Positions 17,459 to 25,499 of a stretch of DNA of 64,000 bases are shown here, piece after piece. The stretch is from Bacteroidota bacterium (GTDB lineage: Bacteria > Bacteroidota > Bacteroidia > Chitinophagales > Chitinophagaceae): contig JAEWKC010000006.1 of NCBI GenBank assembly GCA_023386235.1, forward strand, positions 124,001 to 188,000. Direction: 5' to 3'. Under the pieces are notes generated by a model that saw only the letters and a list, made by a program, of their open reading frames with translations, had not been told where the DNA came from and searched no databases. The translations under genes and the position numbers were made by a program. How positions within the stretch are numbered: position 1 is the first letter of the stretch; each line of letters begins with the position of its first letter.

Positions 17459-18271
17459 ATGAAACAAGTATTGTCTGTAATAATTTTATTGCTGTCGGCT
17501 TTTATGCTGAATGCCCAGGATTTCTCTTTATTTGAAAAATACAGGTTCATACAAAACGGCGATACACTACCTTATAGAATCTTATTGCCTGAAAATTTTG
17601 ACGTAAATAAAAAATATCCTTTGGTTTTATTTTTGCATGGCAGAGGAGAAAGTGGAAACGATAATGAAAAACAATTGGTTCATGGCGCTAAACTTTTTAC
17701 AGACCCTGCCAACAGAAAAAAATATCCTGCAATTGTGGTGTTCCCGCAGAATCCTTATCAATATTATTGGAGCAATGTACAAACCATAGCTAAAGAAAAT
17801 GGAGAAAGAACTTTTTATTTTGTAAACACAGGCGAGCCTTCCACTTCCATGAAGCTGGCAATGTCGTTGTTGGATAATTTACAAAAGCAATATAAGATCA
17901 GGAAAGACCAGGTGTACGTAATGGGTTTAAGCATGGGCGGTATGGGTACTTTTGAAATTGTAAACAGGATGCCTAATACTTTTGCGGCTGCGGTGCCTAT
18001 TTGTGGCGGCGCTAACCCGTCTGTGGCAGCAAATTTAAAAGGCACAAAATGGTGGGTTTTTCATGGTGCAAAAGACGATGTGGTAGATCCCAAACTATCG
18101 GAAGATATGGTAAAAGCGATGAAGAAAAATGCGGTAGACGTAAAGTTTACTTTATATCCCGAAGCCAATCACAATAGCTGGGACAACGCTTTCGCGGAGC
18201 CCGATTTACTCAGATGGCTATTTGCACAAAAAAGATATTTTTCAAGAGAAATACAAACGGGCGATCGTTAA
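17459..18271 (+). CDS. Secreted alpha/beta-hydrolase (esterase/dienelactone-hydrolase-like)
   Basis: The 270-residue product has a signal peptide (LNAQ, Gln at +1). It has an alpha/beta-hydrolase fold with an oxyanion segment LFLHGRGESG, the nucleophile elbow GLSMGGMG, a probable catalytic Asp in HGAKDDVVD and His in EANHNSW. It resembles the phospholipase/carboxylesterase and feruloyl-esterase-like proteins often found in PULs. It is the last gene of the locus, 9 bases after the phosphodiesterase gene. The substrate is unknown; an acyl group on the glycan is the simplest guess. Confidence 0.82.
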   Translation: MKQVLSVIILLLSAFMLNAQDFSLFEKYRFIQNGDTLPYRILLPENFDVNKKYPLVLFLHGRGESGNDNEKQLVHGAKLFTDPANRKKYPAIVVFPQNPYQYYWSNVQTIAKENGERTFYFVNTGEPSTSMKLAMSLLDNLQKQYKIRKDQVYVMGLSMGGMGTFEIVNRMPNTFAAAVPICGGANPSVAANLKGTKWWVFHGAKDDVVDPKLSEDMVKAMKKNAVDVKFTLYPEANHNSWDNAFAEPDLLRWLFAQKRYFSREIQTGDR

Positions 18272-18283
18272 TTAAAATATTTT

Positions 18284-18313
18284 TTTGTTGTATTAAATAT
18301 TATCTTACTTTTG
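18284..18313 (+). promoter_or_regulatory. Promoter of the aromatic amino acid operon
   Basis: A -33 box TTTG (18284-18287) and a -7 box TACTTTTG (18306-18313) are separated by 18 bases. Transcription would start near 18318-18320, about 14 bases before the leader peptide ATG at 18333. Confidence 0.68.
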
Positions 18314-18332
18314 CACAGAATTAATAGAGTAT

Positions 18333-18410
18333 ATGCAAAGCAATAACAATTTCTTTTATTTTTTTGGTTATTTCTATTTTAGTAAAAATGGACTGAGTTG
18401 TTATGCTTAA
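18333..18410 (+). CDS. pheL: Phe/Tyr-rich leader peptide of the aromatic operon (25 aa)
   Basis: A short ORF runs from ATG 18333 to TAA 18408-18410 and encodes 25 residues. Residues 7-16 read FFYFFGYFYF: six Phe and three Tyr in ten codons (18351-18380). Nothing else in the intergenic region is coding. It ends within the attenuator, overlapping the left arm of the antiterminator, and lies between a good promoter and pheA. Its role is to stall the ribosome when charged tRNA-Phe or tRNA-Tyr is scarce. The symbol is used by analogy with the enterobacterial leader; there is no expected homology. Confidence 0.88.
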   Translation: MQSNNNFFYFFGYFYFSKNGLSCYA

Positions 18411-18474
18411 ATTCTAAATAAAAGTAAAATAATTAAAGTATAAATCTCAGTCCGGAAGGGTTGAGATTTTTTTT
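18390..18474 (+). promoter_or_regulatory. Phe/Tyr transcription attenuator (antiterminator / terminator switch)
   Basis: Two structures compete. The antiterminator pairs 18390-18397 (GGACTGAG) perfectly with 18446-18453 (CTCAGTCC). The terminator pairs 18442-18453 with 18458-18469 around a GGAA tetraloop and runs into eight T. The two share 18446-18453, so only one can form. A ribosome held in the Phe/Tyr codons (ending at 18380) leaves 18390-18397 free, so the antiterminator forms and pheA is transcribed. A ribosome that reaches the stop at 18408 covers that arm, so the terminator forms. Confidence 0.88.
18442..18474 (+). terminator. Attenuator terminator hairpin upstream of pheA
   Basis: The 12-bp stem (two G-U pairs, GGAA loop at 18454-18457) is followed directly by a T8 tract (18467-18474). 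It ends nine bases before the pheA ATG at 18483. Confidence 0.88.
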
Positions 18475-18482
18475 GTTAGTAT

Positions 18483-19346
18483 ATGGCAAAAAGTATCAGA
18501 CAAAAATTAATGGAGGGAAAAAATATCGTTTCTATTCAGGGGTTTCCGGGTTGTTTTCACCAGGAAGCGGCAGAAGTTTTTTTCGATGGAAACGTGGAAG
18601 TAGTGTGCTGCAACACTTTCAAGGAAGTAATAAAAATAGCATCCAATAAAAAAGAGAGCAGTGGCGGTGTTATGGCAATTGAAAACTCTATTGCAGGCAG
18701 TATTTTACCCAACTACAATTTACTATTAAAAAGCAACCTGAAAATTGTTGGAGAAGTTTATCTTCAAATCAATCAGCATTTGATGGCCAACAAAGGAATA
18801 AAGTTAGAGGATATCAAAGAAGTATATTCACACCCAATGGCACTTCAGCAATGCGAAGAATTTCTTGATAAACATCAGTGGAAATTAGTAGAATCAGACG
18901 ATACGGCGCTGAGTGCAAAAAGAATTTCGAAAAACAAAAGTAAAACCAATGCTGCTATTGCCAGCGCGTTAGCCGCAAAAATTTATAAGCTCGACATTGT
19001 TGCTCCGAACATCCATACATTAAAGAATAATTATACCAGATTTTTGATTTTACAAAGAGCCGAAGTTGCAGAAGAAATTGAAGACGCTAATAAAGCTTCT
19101 GTTTATTTTCATACCGATAATTCAAGAGGTAGTCTTGCAAAAGTTCTGAACAAGGTAAACGATGCAGGAATTAACCTTACCAAATTACAAAGTTTTCCCA
19201 TCCCCGGAAGCGACTGGAAATATAGTTTTCATGTAGATATGGAGTTTGACAACAAAGCGCAATTTTTTAAACTGATGAAAAAAATTGACCCTTTAACGGA
19301 AGAGATGAAAATTTACGGAATTTACAAAAGCGGAAAAAATAACTAA
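18483..19346 (+). CDS. pheA: Prephenate dehydratase with ACT domain
   Basis: It converts prephenate to phenylpyruvate, the committed step to Phe. The 287-residue protein has a periplasmic-binding-protein-like catalytic domain (about 15-190), including GFPGCFHQEAA, AIENSIAGSI, YSHPMALQQC and the catalytic-Thr segment NNYTRFLIL. A C-terminal ACT domain (about 200-280, SRGSLAKVLNKVNDAGINLT) should bind Phe for feedback inhibition. There is no fused chorismate mutase; that activity is carried by the DAHP synthase at 23373. It is the first structural gene after the Phe/Tyr attenuator and lies 2 bases before the aminotransferase gene. Confidence 0.95.
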   Translation: MAKSIRQKLMEGKNIVSIQGFPGCFHQEAAEVFFDGNVEVVCCNTFKEVIKIASNKKESSGGVMAIENSIAGSILPNYNLLLKSNLKIVGEVYLQINQHLMANKGIKLEDIKEVYSHPMALQQCEEFLDKHQWKLVESDDTALSAKRISKNKSKTNAAIASALAAKIYKLDIVAPNIHTLKNNYTRFLILQRAEVAEEIEDANKASVYFHTDNSRGSLAKVLNKVNDAGINLTKLQSFPIPGSDWKYSFHVDMEFDNKAQFFKLMKKIDPLTEEMKIYGIYKSGKNN

Positions 19347-19348
19347 TA

Positions 19349-20503
19349 ATGAACGTCGCAAAAAGATTACAGGGAGTAGAAGAATATTATTTCTCTAAAA
19401 AATTAAGAGAGATAGATGAAATGAATAAGCAGGGTAAAAAAGTTATCAATCTGGGTATCGGAAGCCCCGATTTACCGCCGCATCCCGAAGTGATAAAAGT
19501 TTTAAATGAAGTGAGCGCGAAGCCCGATGTGCACGGTTATCAAAGCTATAAAGGACTGCCTTTGTTCAGAAATGCCATAGCTGACTGGTATAAAAAATGG
19601 TACGATGTGGAATTAAATCCTGCAACGGAAATTTTACCTTTAATGGGTTCTAAAGAAGGCATCATGCACATTTGCATGACTTATTTAGAGGAAGGAGATG
19701 TAGCTTTAGTTCCCAATCCGGGTTATCCTACCTATGCAAGTAATATAAAACTTACTGGCGCTGAAACAAGAACCTATCATTTAAATGAAGCGAATGGCTG
19801 GTCGCCTGATTTTGAAGAAATTGAAAAACAGGATTTGTCTAAAGTAAAATTGTTTTTTGTCAATTATACGCAAATGCCTACCGGTAAAGCAGCTTCTTCA
19901 GAGCTGTTTGAAAAGATCGTGGCATTCGCTAAGAAGCACGGTATGCTTGTGGTTCACGACAATCCGTATAGTTTTATTCTGAACAACAATCCGCTGAGTA
20001 TATTGTCTGTAGAAGGCGCTAAAGATGTTGTAATAGAATTAAATTCCTTAAGTAAATCACATAACATGGCCGGTTGGCGTTTGGGCATGATGATAGGAAA
20101 TCAGCAGCGCATAGACGAAGTATTACGTTTTAAAAGTAATATGGACAGTGGCATGTTTGCTCCGCTGCAACACGCTGCAGCAAAGGCTTTGACATTAGAT
20201 AAGGAATGGCACGATAATCTGAATAAAGTATACGAATTCAGAAGAGAAAAGGTTTATCAACTTTTAGATCTGCTGGAGTGCACTTATGATAAATCGCAAA
20301 CAGGATTGTTTATGTGGGCAAAAATTCCCGCGAAATATGAAGATTGTTATCAGTTAGCCGACGATGTTTTATATAAATCCAACGTGTTTGTTACGCCCGG
20401 CGGTATTTTTGGAAGTGAAGGGAATAGTTATATACGCATTTCGCTTTGTGGCAACGAACAACGTTTCGAAGATTCGATAACAAGAATTAAAAATGTAAAA
20501 TGA
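19349..20503 (+). CDS. Class I/II PLP aminotransferase, probably aromatic
   Basis: The 384-residue fold-type I aminotransferase has the PLP-lysine segment LNSLSKSHNMAGWRLG, the phosphate/ring-binding stretch MGSKEGIMH, VNYTQMPTGKAAS and an Arg in SYIRISLCG. It lies 2 bases after pheA and 6 bases before tyrA. This place in the pathway suggests that it transaminates phenylpyruvate and 4-hydroxyphenylpyruvate (or prephenate) to make Phe and Tyr. The sequence also resembles LL-diaminopimelate and alanine aminotransferases, so substrate assignment rests on context. Confidence 0.85.
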   Translation: MNVAKRLQGVEEYYFSKKLREIDEMNKQGKKVINLGIGSPDLPPHPEVIKVLNEVSAKPDVHGYQSYKGLPLFRNAIADWYKKWYDVELNPATEILPLMGSKEGIMHICMTYLEEGDVALVPNPGYPTYASNIKLTGAETRTYHLNEANGWSPDFEEIEKQDLSKVKLFFVNYTQMPTGKAASSELFEKIVAFAKKHGMLVVHDNPYSFILNNNPLSILSVEGAKDVVIELNSLSKSHNMAGWRLGMMIGNQQRIDEVLRFKSNMDSGMFAPLQHAAAKALTLDKEWHDNLNKVYEFRREKVYQLLDLLECTYDKSQTGLFMWAKIPAKYEDCYQLADDVLYKSNVFVTPGGIFGSEGNSYIRISLCGNEQRFEDSITRIKNVK

Positions 20504-20509
20504 TTAAAA

Positions 20510-21379
20510 ATGTCTGAGCTTAAAAAATCAAATATTGAAACGGTTGCCATACTTGGTCTCGGGCTTATTGGCGGTACCTTTGCTTATGCATTAAGAGATA
20601 AAAATATTGCCAGCAAAATCATAGGCATCAGCGTAGGAAGAGCTTCCGAGGCAAAAGCTTTAGAGCTGGGCATTGTAGATGAATTATTGCCGTTGAAAGA
20701 AGCGGTTGAAAATGCAGATTTAATTATTTTAGCAGTACCCGTAAATACCTGCGTGGAAATGCTTCCGAAGATTTTAGATCTGATAGATGATCAAATTGTT
20801 ATAGATATGGGCTCTACCAAAGAAGCATTGATAAATGCTGTGACGCATCATCCAAAAAGAAAAAGATATTTACCTACACATCCTATGTGGGGAACGGAGT
20901 TTAGCGGGCCGGAAGCCGCTTTGCATAATGTTTTACAGGAAAAAAACTTTATTATTTGCAGTAAGGAAGATAGTGATAGTGATGTTGTGGAAGAAGTAGA
21001 AAATGTAATTAAGAAGTTAGGAATGCATATTGTGTATATGAACGGAATGTCGCACGATGTACATTTGGCATACGTTTCACACATATCGCACATCACCAGT
21101 TTCGCTTTAGCAAACACAGTGTTGGAAAAAGAAAAAGAAGAAGACAACATTTTTGACCTGGCGAGCTCCGGTTTTGAAAGTACGGTACGTTTGGCCAAGT
21201 CCAATCCTAAGACTTGGGTGCCTATTTTTATGCAGAACAAAGAAAATGTTTTAGATGTTTTAAACGAACATATTTCACAATTGAGAAAATTTAAATCTGC
21301 TTTTGAAAAGGAAAACTGGAATTTTCTTGAAGAGTTGATTGATAATAGCAATAAAATTAAAAAAATCCTGGACAGATGA
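20510..21379 (+). CDS. tyrA: Prephenate dehydrogenase
   Basis: It oxidatively decarboxylates prephenate to 4-hydroxyphenylpyruvate for Tyr synthesis. The 289-residue protein has an N-terminal Rossmann NAD-binding motif AILGLGLIGGTFA, VIDMGSTKEAL, the active-site segment PTHPMWGTEFSGPEAA, and a helical C-terminal dimerisation domain with SHISHITSFALAN and DLASSGFESTVRLA. No ACT or chorismate mutase domain is fused. It is the third structural gene in the attenuated operon, so Tyr codons in the leader make sense. Confidence 0.93.
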   Translation: MSELKKSNIETVAILGLGLIGGTFAYALRDKNIASKIIGISVGRASEAKALELGIVDELLPLKEAVENADLIILAVPVNTCVEMLPKILDLIDDQIVIDMGSTKEALINAVTHHPKRKRYLPTHPMWGTEFSGPEAALHNVLQEKNFIICSKEDSDSDVVEEVENVIKKLGMHIVYMNGMSHDVHLAYVSHISHITSFALANTVLEKEKEEDNIFDLASSGFESTVRLAKSNPKTWVPIFMQNKENVLDVLNEHISQLRKFKSAFEKENWNFLEELIDNSNKIKKILDR

Positions 21380-21411
21380 TCATCATCATTTGTCTACCTT
21401 AAAAAAATAAA

Positions 21412-23073
21412 ATGATAAAATTTGAAGATTTAGCATTAGAAGAAAGACTACTAAATGCTATAAATGACCTCGGGTTTAAAAATCCAACAGAAATTCAGGA
21501 AAAGTCAATACCCGTGCTACTTTCAGGGCAGAAAGACTTTATAGGTCTTGCGCAAACCGGCACCGGTAAAACTGCCGCTTTTGGCTTACCACTTTTGCAA
21601 TTGATAGATGAAAATGCCAAGCATCCGCAGGCACTTATCGTGTGTCCTACGCGCGAACTCTGCATGCAAATTGTAAAAGAAATGATCAACTTTAAGAAGT
21701 ATATGAAAGGGCTTCAGGTGGTGGCTGTGTACGGTGGAGCAAGCATTGTAATGCAAATGAAAGATATTAAAAAAGGCACACAGATAGTGGTAGCCACACC
21801 GGGCAGACTGATTGATTTGATAGAAAGAAAAGCCATTCATCTGGATAAGATCAAATACGTAGTGCTGGATGAAGCTGATGAAATGCTGAATATGGGCTTT
21901 CAGGAAGATATTGAATTTATTTTAAGCAACACCCCAAATCGTGATTCTACCTGGCTTTTCAGCGCCACCATGCCTAATGAAATAAAGAAGGTAAGTAAAA
22001 AATACATGGAAAATCCGGTGGAAGTTACCGTAGGAAAAGCGAATACCGTAAACCTTAGCATCGACCATCAATATTATGTTACAAGTGCTGCCAACAGGTA
22101 TGAAACTTTGAAAAGATTGATAGATTTCAACCCCGGTATATATGGTCTTATCTTTACCAGAACAAAAGTAGATGCGCAAAATATTACTGAAAAATTAATT
22201 CGCGAAGGCTATGATGTAGATGCGTTGCATGGCGATCTTACGCAGCCACAGCGAGATAAAGTAATGAATCAGTTCAGAGATCGGGCTTTACAGCTGCTAA
22301 TAGCTACAGACGTTGCTGCAAGAGGAATTGACGTGAAAGAAATTACGCACGTGATCAATTACGAATTGCCCGATGATATAGAAGTATACACACACAGAAG
22401 TGGTAGAACAGGAAGAGCCGGCAGCACAGGCATTTGTATGAGTATTGTGCATTCAAGAGAATTGTACAAGTTGAAGCAAATAGAGAAAGTGTCTAAAGCA
22501 AGCATCAACAAAATGGAAATCCCTTCCGGCAAAGACGTTTGCAGAAAGCAGTTTTATTTTTATATAGACAGACTTTTAAATGCCGATATTACCAATGAAG
22601 AGTACGAGACATACGTGCCCATGCTAAAAGAGAAATTTGCAGAAGTGAGTAAAGAGGATATCCTGAAACGCGTGGCAGCATTGGAGTTTGACAGATTCCT
22701 GAAATACTATGAAAATTCCGAAGACCTTAATATTCATCAAAATGACAAGCGTGGAAAAGATAAATCATCATCATCTTCACGCGGTGAAAGAAATAAAGAA
22801 TATAAAAACATACAGGGAGAAACCAATAGATTATTTATAAACTTAGGTACTAAAGACGGATTCCATAAATCTAACTTTATACAGTTTATCCTGGACATTT
22901 CAGATCTTAGTAAAGACGTGTTGGGCAGGATTGATATGCGTGAGCTGAACAGCTGGATCGAGATAGATAAAAAAGCTGCTAAACAATTGATTCAATCTCT
23001 TGACGGCAAAAATTTCAGAGGTCGCAAAATTCGCATGAACGACGCCAACAGCGCTCCTTCCAGAAGAAAATAA
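21412..23073 (+). CDS. DEAD-box ATP-dependent RNA helicase with DbpA-type C-terminal domain
   Basis: The 553-residue protein has the full motif set: Q motif near 25-29, AQTGTGKT (47-54), PTRELCMQ, TPGRLID, VLDEADEML, FSATMP, ARGIDVKE and HRSGRTGRAG. A charged linker then leads to a DbpA/CsdA-type RNA-binding domain (about 465-545, RLFINLGTKDGF). It should remodel RNA in ribosome assembly or mRNA decay. It is 32 bases after tyrA in the same direction, within the aromatic operon, and no terminator is seen between them. It may have its own promoter, but I see no clear box. Confidence 0.92.
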   Translation: MIKFEDLALEERLLNAINDLGFKNPTEIQEKSIPVLLSGQKDFIGLAQTGTGKTAAFGLPLLQLIDENAKHPQALIVCPTRELCMQIVKEMINFKKYMKGLQVVAVYGGASIVMQMKDIKKGTQIVVATPGRLIDLIERKAIHLDKIKYVVLDEADEMLNMGFQEDIEFILSNTPNRDSTWLFSATMPNEIKKVSKKYMENPVEVTVGKANTVNLSIDHQYYVTSAANRYETLKRLIDFNPGIYGLIFTRTKVDAQNITEKLIREGYDVDALHGDLTQPQRDKVMNQFRDRALQLLIATDVAARGIDVKEITHVINYELPDDIEVYTHRSGRTGRAGSTGICMSIVHSRELYKLKQIEKVSKASINKMEIPSGKDVCRKQFYFYIDRLLNADITNEEYETYVPMLKEKFAEVSKEDILKRVAALEFDRFLKYYENSEDLNIHQNDKRGKDKSSSSSRGERNKEYKNIQGETNRLFINLGTKDGFHKSNFIQFILDISDLSKDVLGRIDMRELNSWIEIDKKAAKQLIQSLDGKNFRGRKIRMNDANSAPSRRK

Positions 23074-23084
23074 AATCTTTGAAT

Positions 23085-23333
23085 ATGACACCAAAAATAG
23101 AAAAAGAAATAGCATACGTTAATAGCGATGAGTTTGTTTTTGGAAAATATATTTACATGGGCATGGGGCTTGTAAAAGGTAAGCGTGTGGTAATATCTGT
23201 GGCATACAAGATAGATTATTGCATAAAGAAAGCAAAAGAGTTTGAAAAAATTGACAGCAATGTTATCTTCACGCACGTAAATAAAGTATTGGTAGGCGAG
23301 TTGATGGAATGCGATAAATTTAAAATCACATAA
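23085..23333 (+). CDS. Small protein of unknown function (82 aa)
   Basis: I do not recognise this gene. The ATG at 23085 is preferred over a TTG at 23079 in the same frame. The product is short, Lys-rich and soluble, with a hydrophobic core segment (KRVVISVAYKIDYCIKKAKEF) and no signal peptide or membrane helix. It lies 11 bases after the helicase gene and 39 bases before the DAHP synthase gene, on the same strand, which supports it being real. Confidence 0.6.
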   Translation: MTPKIEKEIAYVNSDEFVFGKYIYMGMGLVKGKRVVISVAYKIDYCIKKAKEFEKIDSNVIFTHVNKVLVGELMECDKFKIT

Positions 23334-23372
23334 CTATTATATCATTTATTAGAATTATTAAAAACAATAAAT

Positions 23373-24467
23373 ATGAATGCAGAAGAAATGCAAAAGCAAA
23401 AAGAAGCATTGCATAAAGTTTGGAATAAAAGACCGTTGATAATTGCAGGTCCTTGTAGTGCAGAAACTGAAGAGCAGGTGCTGGAAACCGCTACAGGTCT
23501 CGCTGCTACGGGTAAAGTAGATGTTTTTCGTGCAGGTATCTGGAAGCCGCGTACGCGTCCGGGAAGTTTTGAAGGCATTGGTGTAAAAGGATTGCCCTGG
23601 CTGCAGGCCGCTAAAAAAACCACGGGTTTGCTGATGGCAGTAGAAGTAGCTACACCCAAACAGGTAGAGAATGCTTTAGAGTTTGGTATAGATATTTTAT
23701 GGATTGGCGGTCGTACAACCGTTAACCCATTTAGTGTACAGGATATTGCAGATGCATTGCGTGGCGCCGATGTGCCGGTATTGATAAAAAATCCATTAAA
23801 CCCCGATCTGGAATTGTGGACAGGCGCGGTAGAAAGAATTGCGCGCGCCGGTATTAATGATATAGGATTGATTCATCGTGGGTTTGCTACCTATGGTAAT
23901 ACTGACTTTCGTAATCCGCCGATGTGGCATTTAGCCATCGATATGAAATTGCGTTATCCCGAATTACCTTTTATTGTAGACCCTTCGCATATATGCGGCA
24001 ACAGAGAAGGATTGCTTTCAGTAGCACAAAAAGCCATTGACCTGGATTATGATGGTATTATTTTAGAAACACATTGCAGTCCTGATAAGGCTTGGAGTGA
24101 TGCTAAGCAACAGGTAACGCCGGAAAAACTAAATGAAATATTGTCGGAAATTATCTGGCGTAAAGAAGATAAAGACAATATAGATCATGCCGCTTTGGAA
24201 AAATATCGCCAGCAGATAAATAATTTAGACGACGAATTAATTCAACTGCTTGCACAAAGAATGAAAGTTTCGCAAAACATTGGTAAATACAAAAAAGAGA
24301 ATGCAATTACCATTCTGCAAACCAATCGTTGGAACGAAATTTTAGAAACAGCCGTAGCTAAAGGAGAAAGAGCCGGCCTTAGTAAAGAATTTGTTACAAG
24401 ATATTTTGATGCCATACACATGGAAAGTATCGGTCATCAAAACAGAATAATGAATGATGAAGAATAA
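23373..24467 (+). CDS. Bifunctional DAHP synthase (type I-beta) / chorismate mutase
   Basis: The 364-residue fusion has an N-terminal DAHP synthase barrel (about 15-255) with IAGPCSAET, FRAGIWKPRTRPGSFEGIG, VDPSHICGNREG and ETHCSPDKAWSDA, followed by an AroQ-type helical chorismate mutase domain (about 270-360, YRQQINNLDDELIQLLAQRM). It thus carries both the first step of the shikimate pathway and the branch step to prephenate. Fusions of this kind are known in Bacteroidota, where the mutase end gives allosteric control. It is 4 bases from aroB. Confidence 0.94.
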   Translation: MNAEEMQKQKEALHKVWNKRPLIIAGPCSAETEEQVLETATGLAATGKVDVFRAGIWKPRTRPGSFEGIGVKGLPWLQAAKKTTGLLMAVEVATPKQVENALEFGIDILWIGGRTTVNPFSVQDIADALRGADVPVLIKNPLNPDLELWTGAVERIARAGINDIGLIHRGFATYGNTDFRNPPMWHLAIDMKLRYPELPFIVDPSHICGNREGLLSVAQKAIDLDYDGIILETHCSPDKAWSDAKQQVTPEKLNEILSEIIWRKEDKDNIDHAALEKYRQQINNLDDELIQLLAQRMKVSQNIGKYKKENAITILQTNRWNEILETAVAKGERAGLSKEFVTRYFDAIHMESIGHQNRIMNDEE

Positions 24468-24470
24468 GTA

Positions 24471-25493
24471 ATGCAAAAAAAGATAGTTAAATATTCTACG
24501 GCTTCTACTACTTTCTATTTCGATTATTCATTGAAAGAGCTGGGTAATATTGTTGATAAAAAAACAACCTACATAATTACCGACGACAATCTTTTTCATC
24601 ATTATCAAAACAAATTAAAAGGGTGGAACGTAATATTGGTGAGGGCTGGAGAACAATTTAAAAACCAAACCTCTGTTGACGAGATTATTATGAAACTGAT
24701 AGAGTCCGGAGCCGACCGTAAAACTACCATCGTGGGATTTGGCGGTGGTGTGGTTACAGATATGGCGGGCTATGTAGCGTCGGTGTATTTAAGGGGGGTT
24801 GCTTTTGGTTTTATCCCTACCTCTGTATTAGCAATGGTAGACGCCTCCATAGGAGGTAAAAATGGCGTGGATGTGGGCATCTATAAGAATATGGTGGGAA
24901 ATATTAAGCAACCTAAATTCTTATTGTACGATTATTCGTTGTTAAAGACATTGCCGCTAGAAGAATGGGTCAACGGTTTTGCAGAAATCATTAAACATGC
25001 TGCTATCAAAGATGCCGCTATGTTTAAGTTGCTTGAAAAGCACGATATCAAAGCTTTTCAGAAGAATAAAGATTTGTTGGGAAAACTGATACAAAAAAAT
25101 GCGTTGCTTAAAGCAAAGGTAGTTCAGGAAGATGAATTTGAGCAGGGCGACAGAAAACTCCTGAATTTCGGACATACGCTCGGACATGCCATTGAGAACA
25201 CTTATCAGCTTCCACATGGTCATGCTATTTCAATAGGAATGGTGTTCGCAGCTTATCTTTCTAAAAACCTGCTGGACTTTAATGCTGCTGAGCGTTTGAT
25301 AAAAGTGATAGAGCAATACGGGCTGAATTCTTTCTTCGATTATGACTCAGCAGATGCGTTAGAGAAAATGCGCTCCGATAAAAAACGTATCAATGATTAT
25401 ATACATTTCGTAGTTTTAGAAAAAATAGGTAAGGCAGTATATCTTCCATTAAAAATGGAGCAGATTGCATCTGTAATGCAAACTGTAAAATAA
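24471..25493 (+). CDS. aroB: 3-dehydroquinate synthase
   Basis: It converts DAHP to 3-dehydroquinate with NAD and a divalent metal. The 340-residue protein has the NAD-binding segment GFGGGVVTDMAGYVASVYLRG, PTSVLAMVDASIGGKNGVD, the metal-site Glu in NGFAEIIKHAA, and the metal-site His residues in NFGHTLGHAIE and LPHGHAISIGM. It sits 4 bases after the DAHP synthase/chorismate mutase gene and 7 bases before the DUF3267 gene. Confidence 0.95.
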   Translation: MQKKIVKYSTASTTFYFDYSLKELGNIVDKKTTYIITDDNLFHHYQNKLKGWNVILVRAGEQFKNQTSVDEIIMKLIESGADRKTTIVGFGGGVVTDMAGYVASVYLRGVAFGFIPTSVLAMVDASIGGKNGVDVGIYKNMVGNIKQPKFLLYDYSLLKTLPLEEWVNGFAEIIKHAAIKDAAMFKLLEKHDIKAFQKNKDLLGKLIQKNALLKAKVVQEDEFEQGDRKLLNFGHTLGHAIENTYQLPHGHAISIGMVFAAYLSKNLLDFNAAERLIKVIEQYGLNSFFDYDSADALEKMRSDKKRINDYIHFVVLEKIGKAVYLPLKMEQIASVMQTVK

Positions 25494-25499
25494 AATAGC

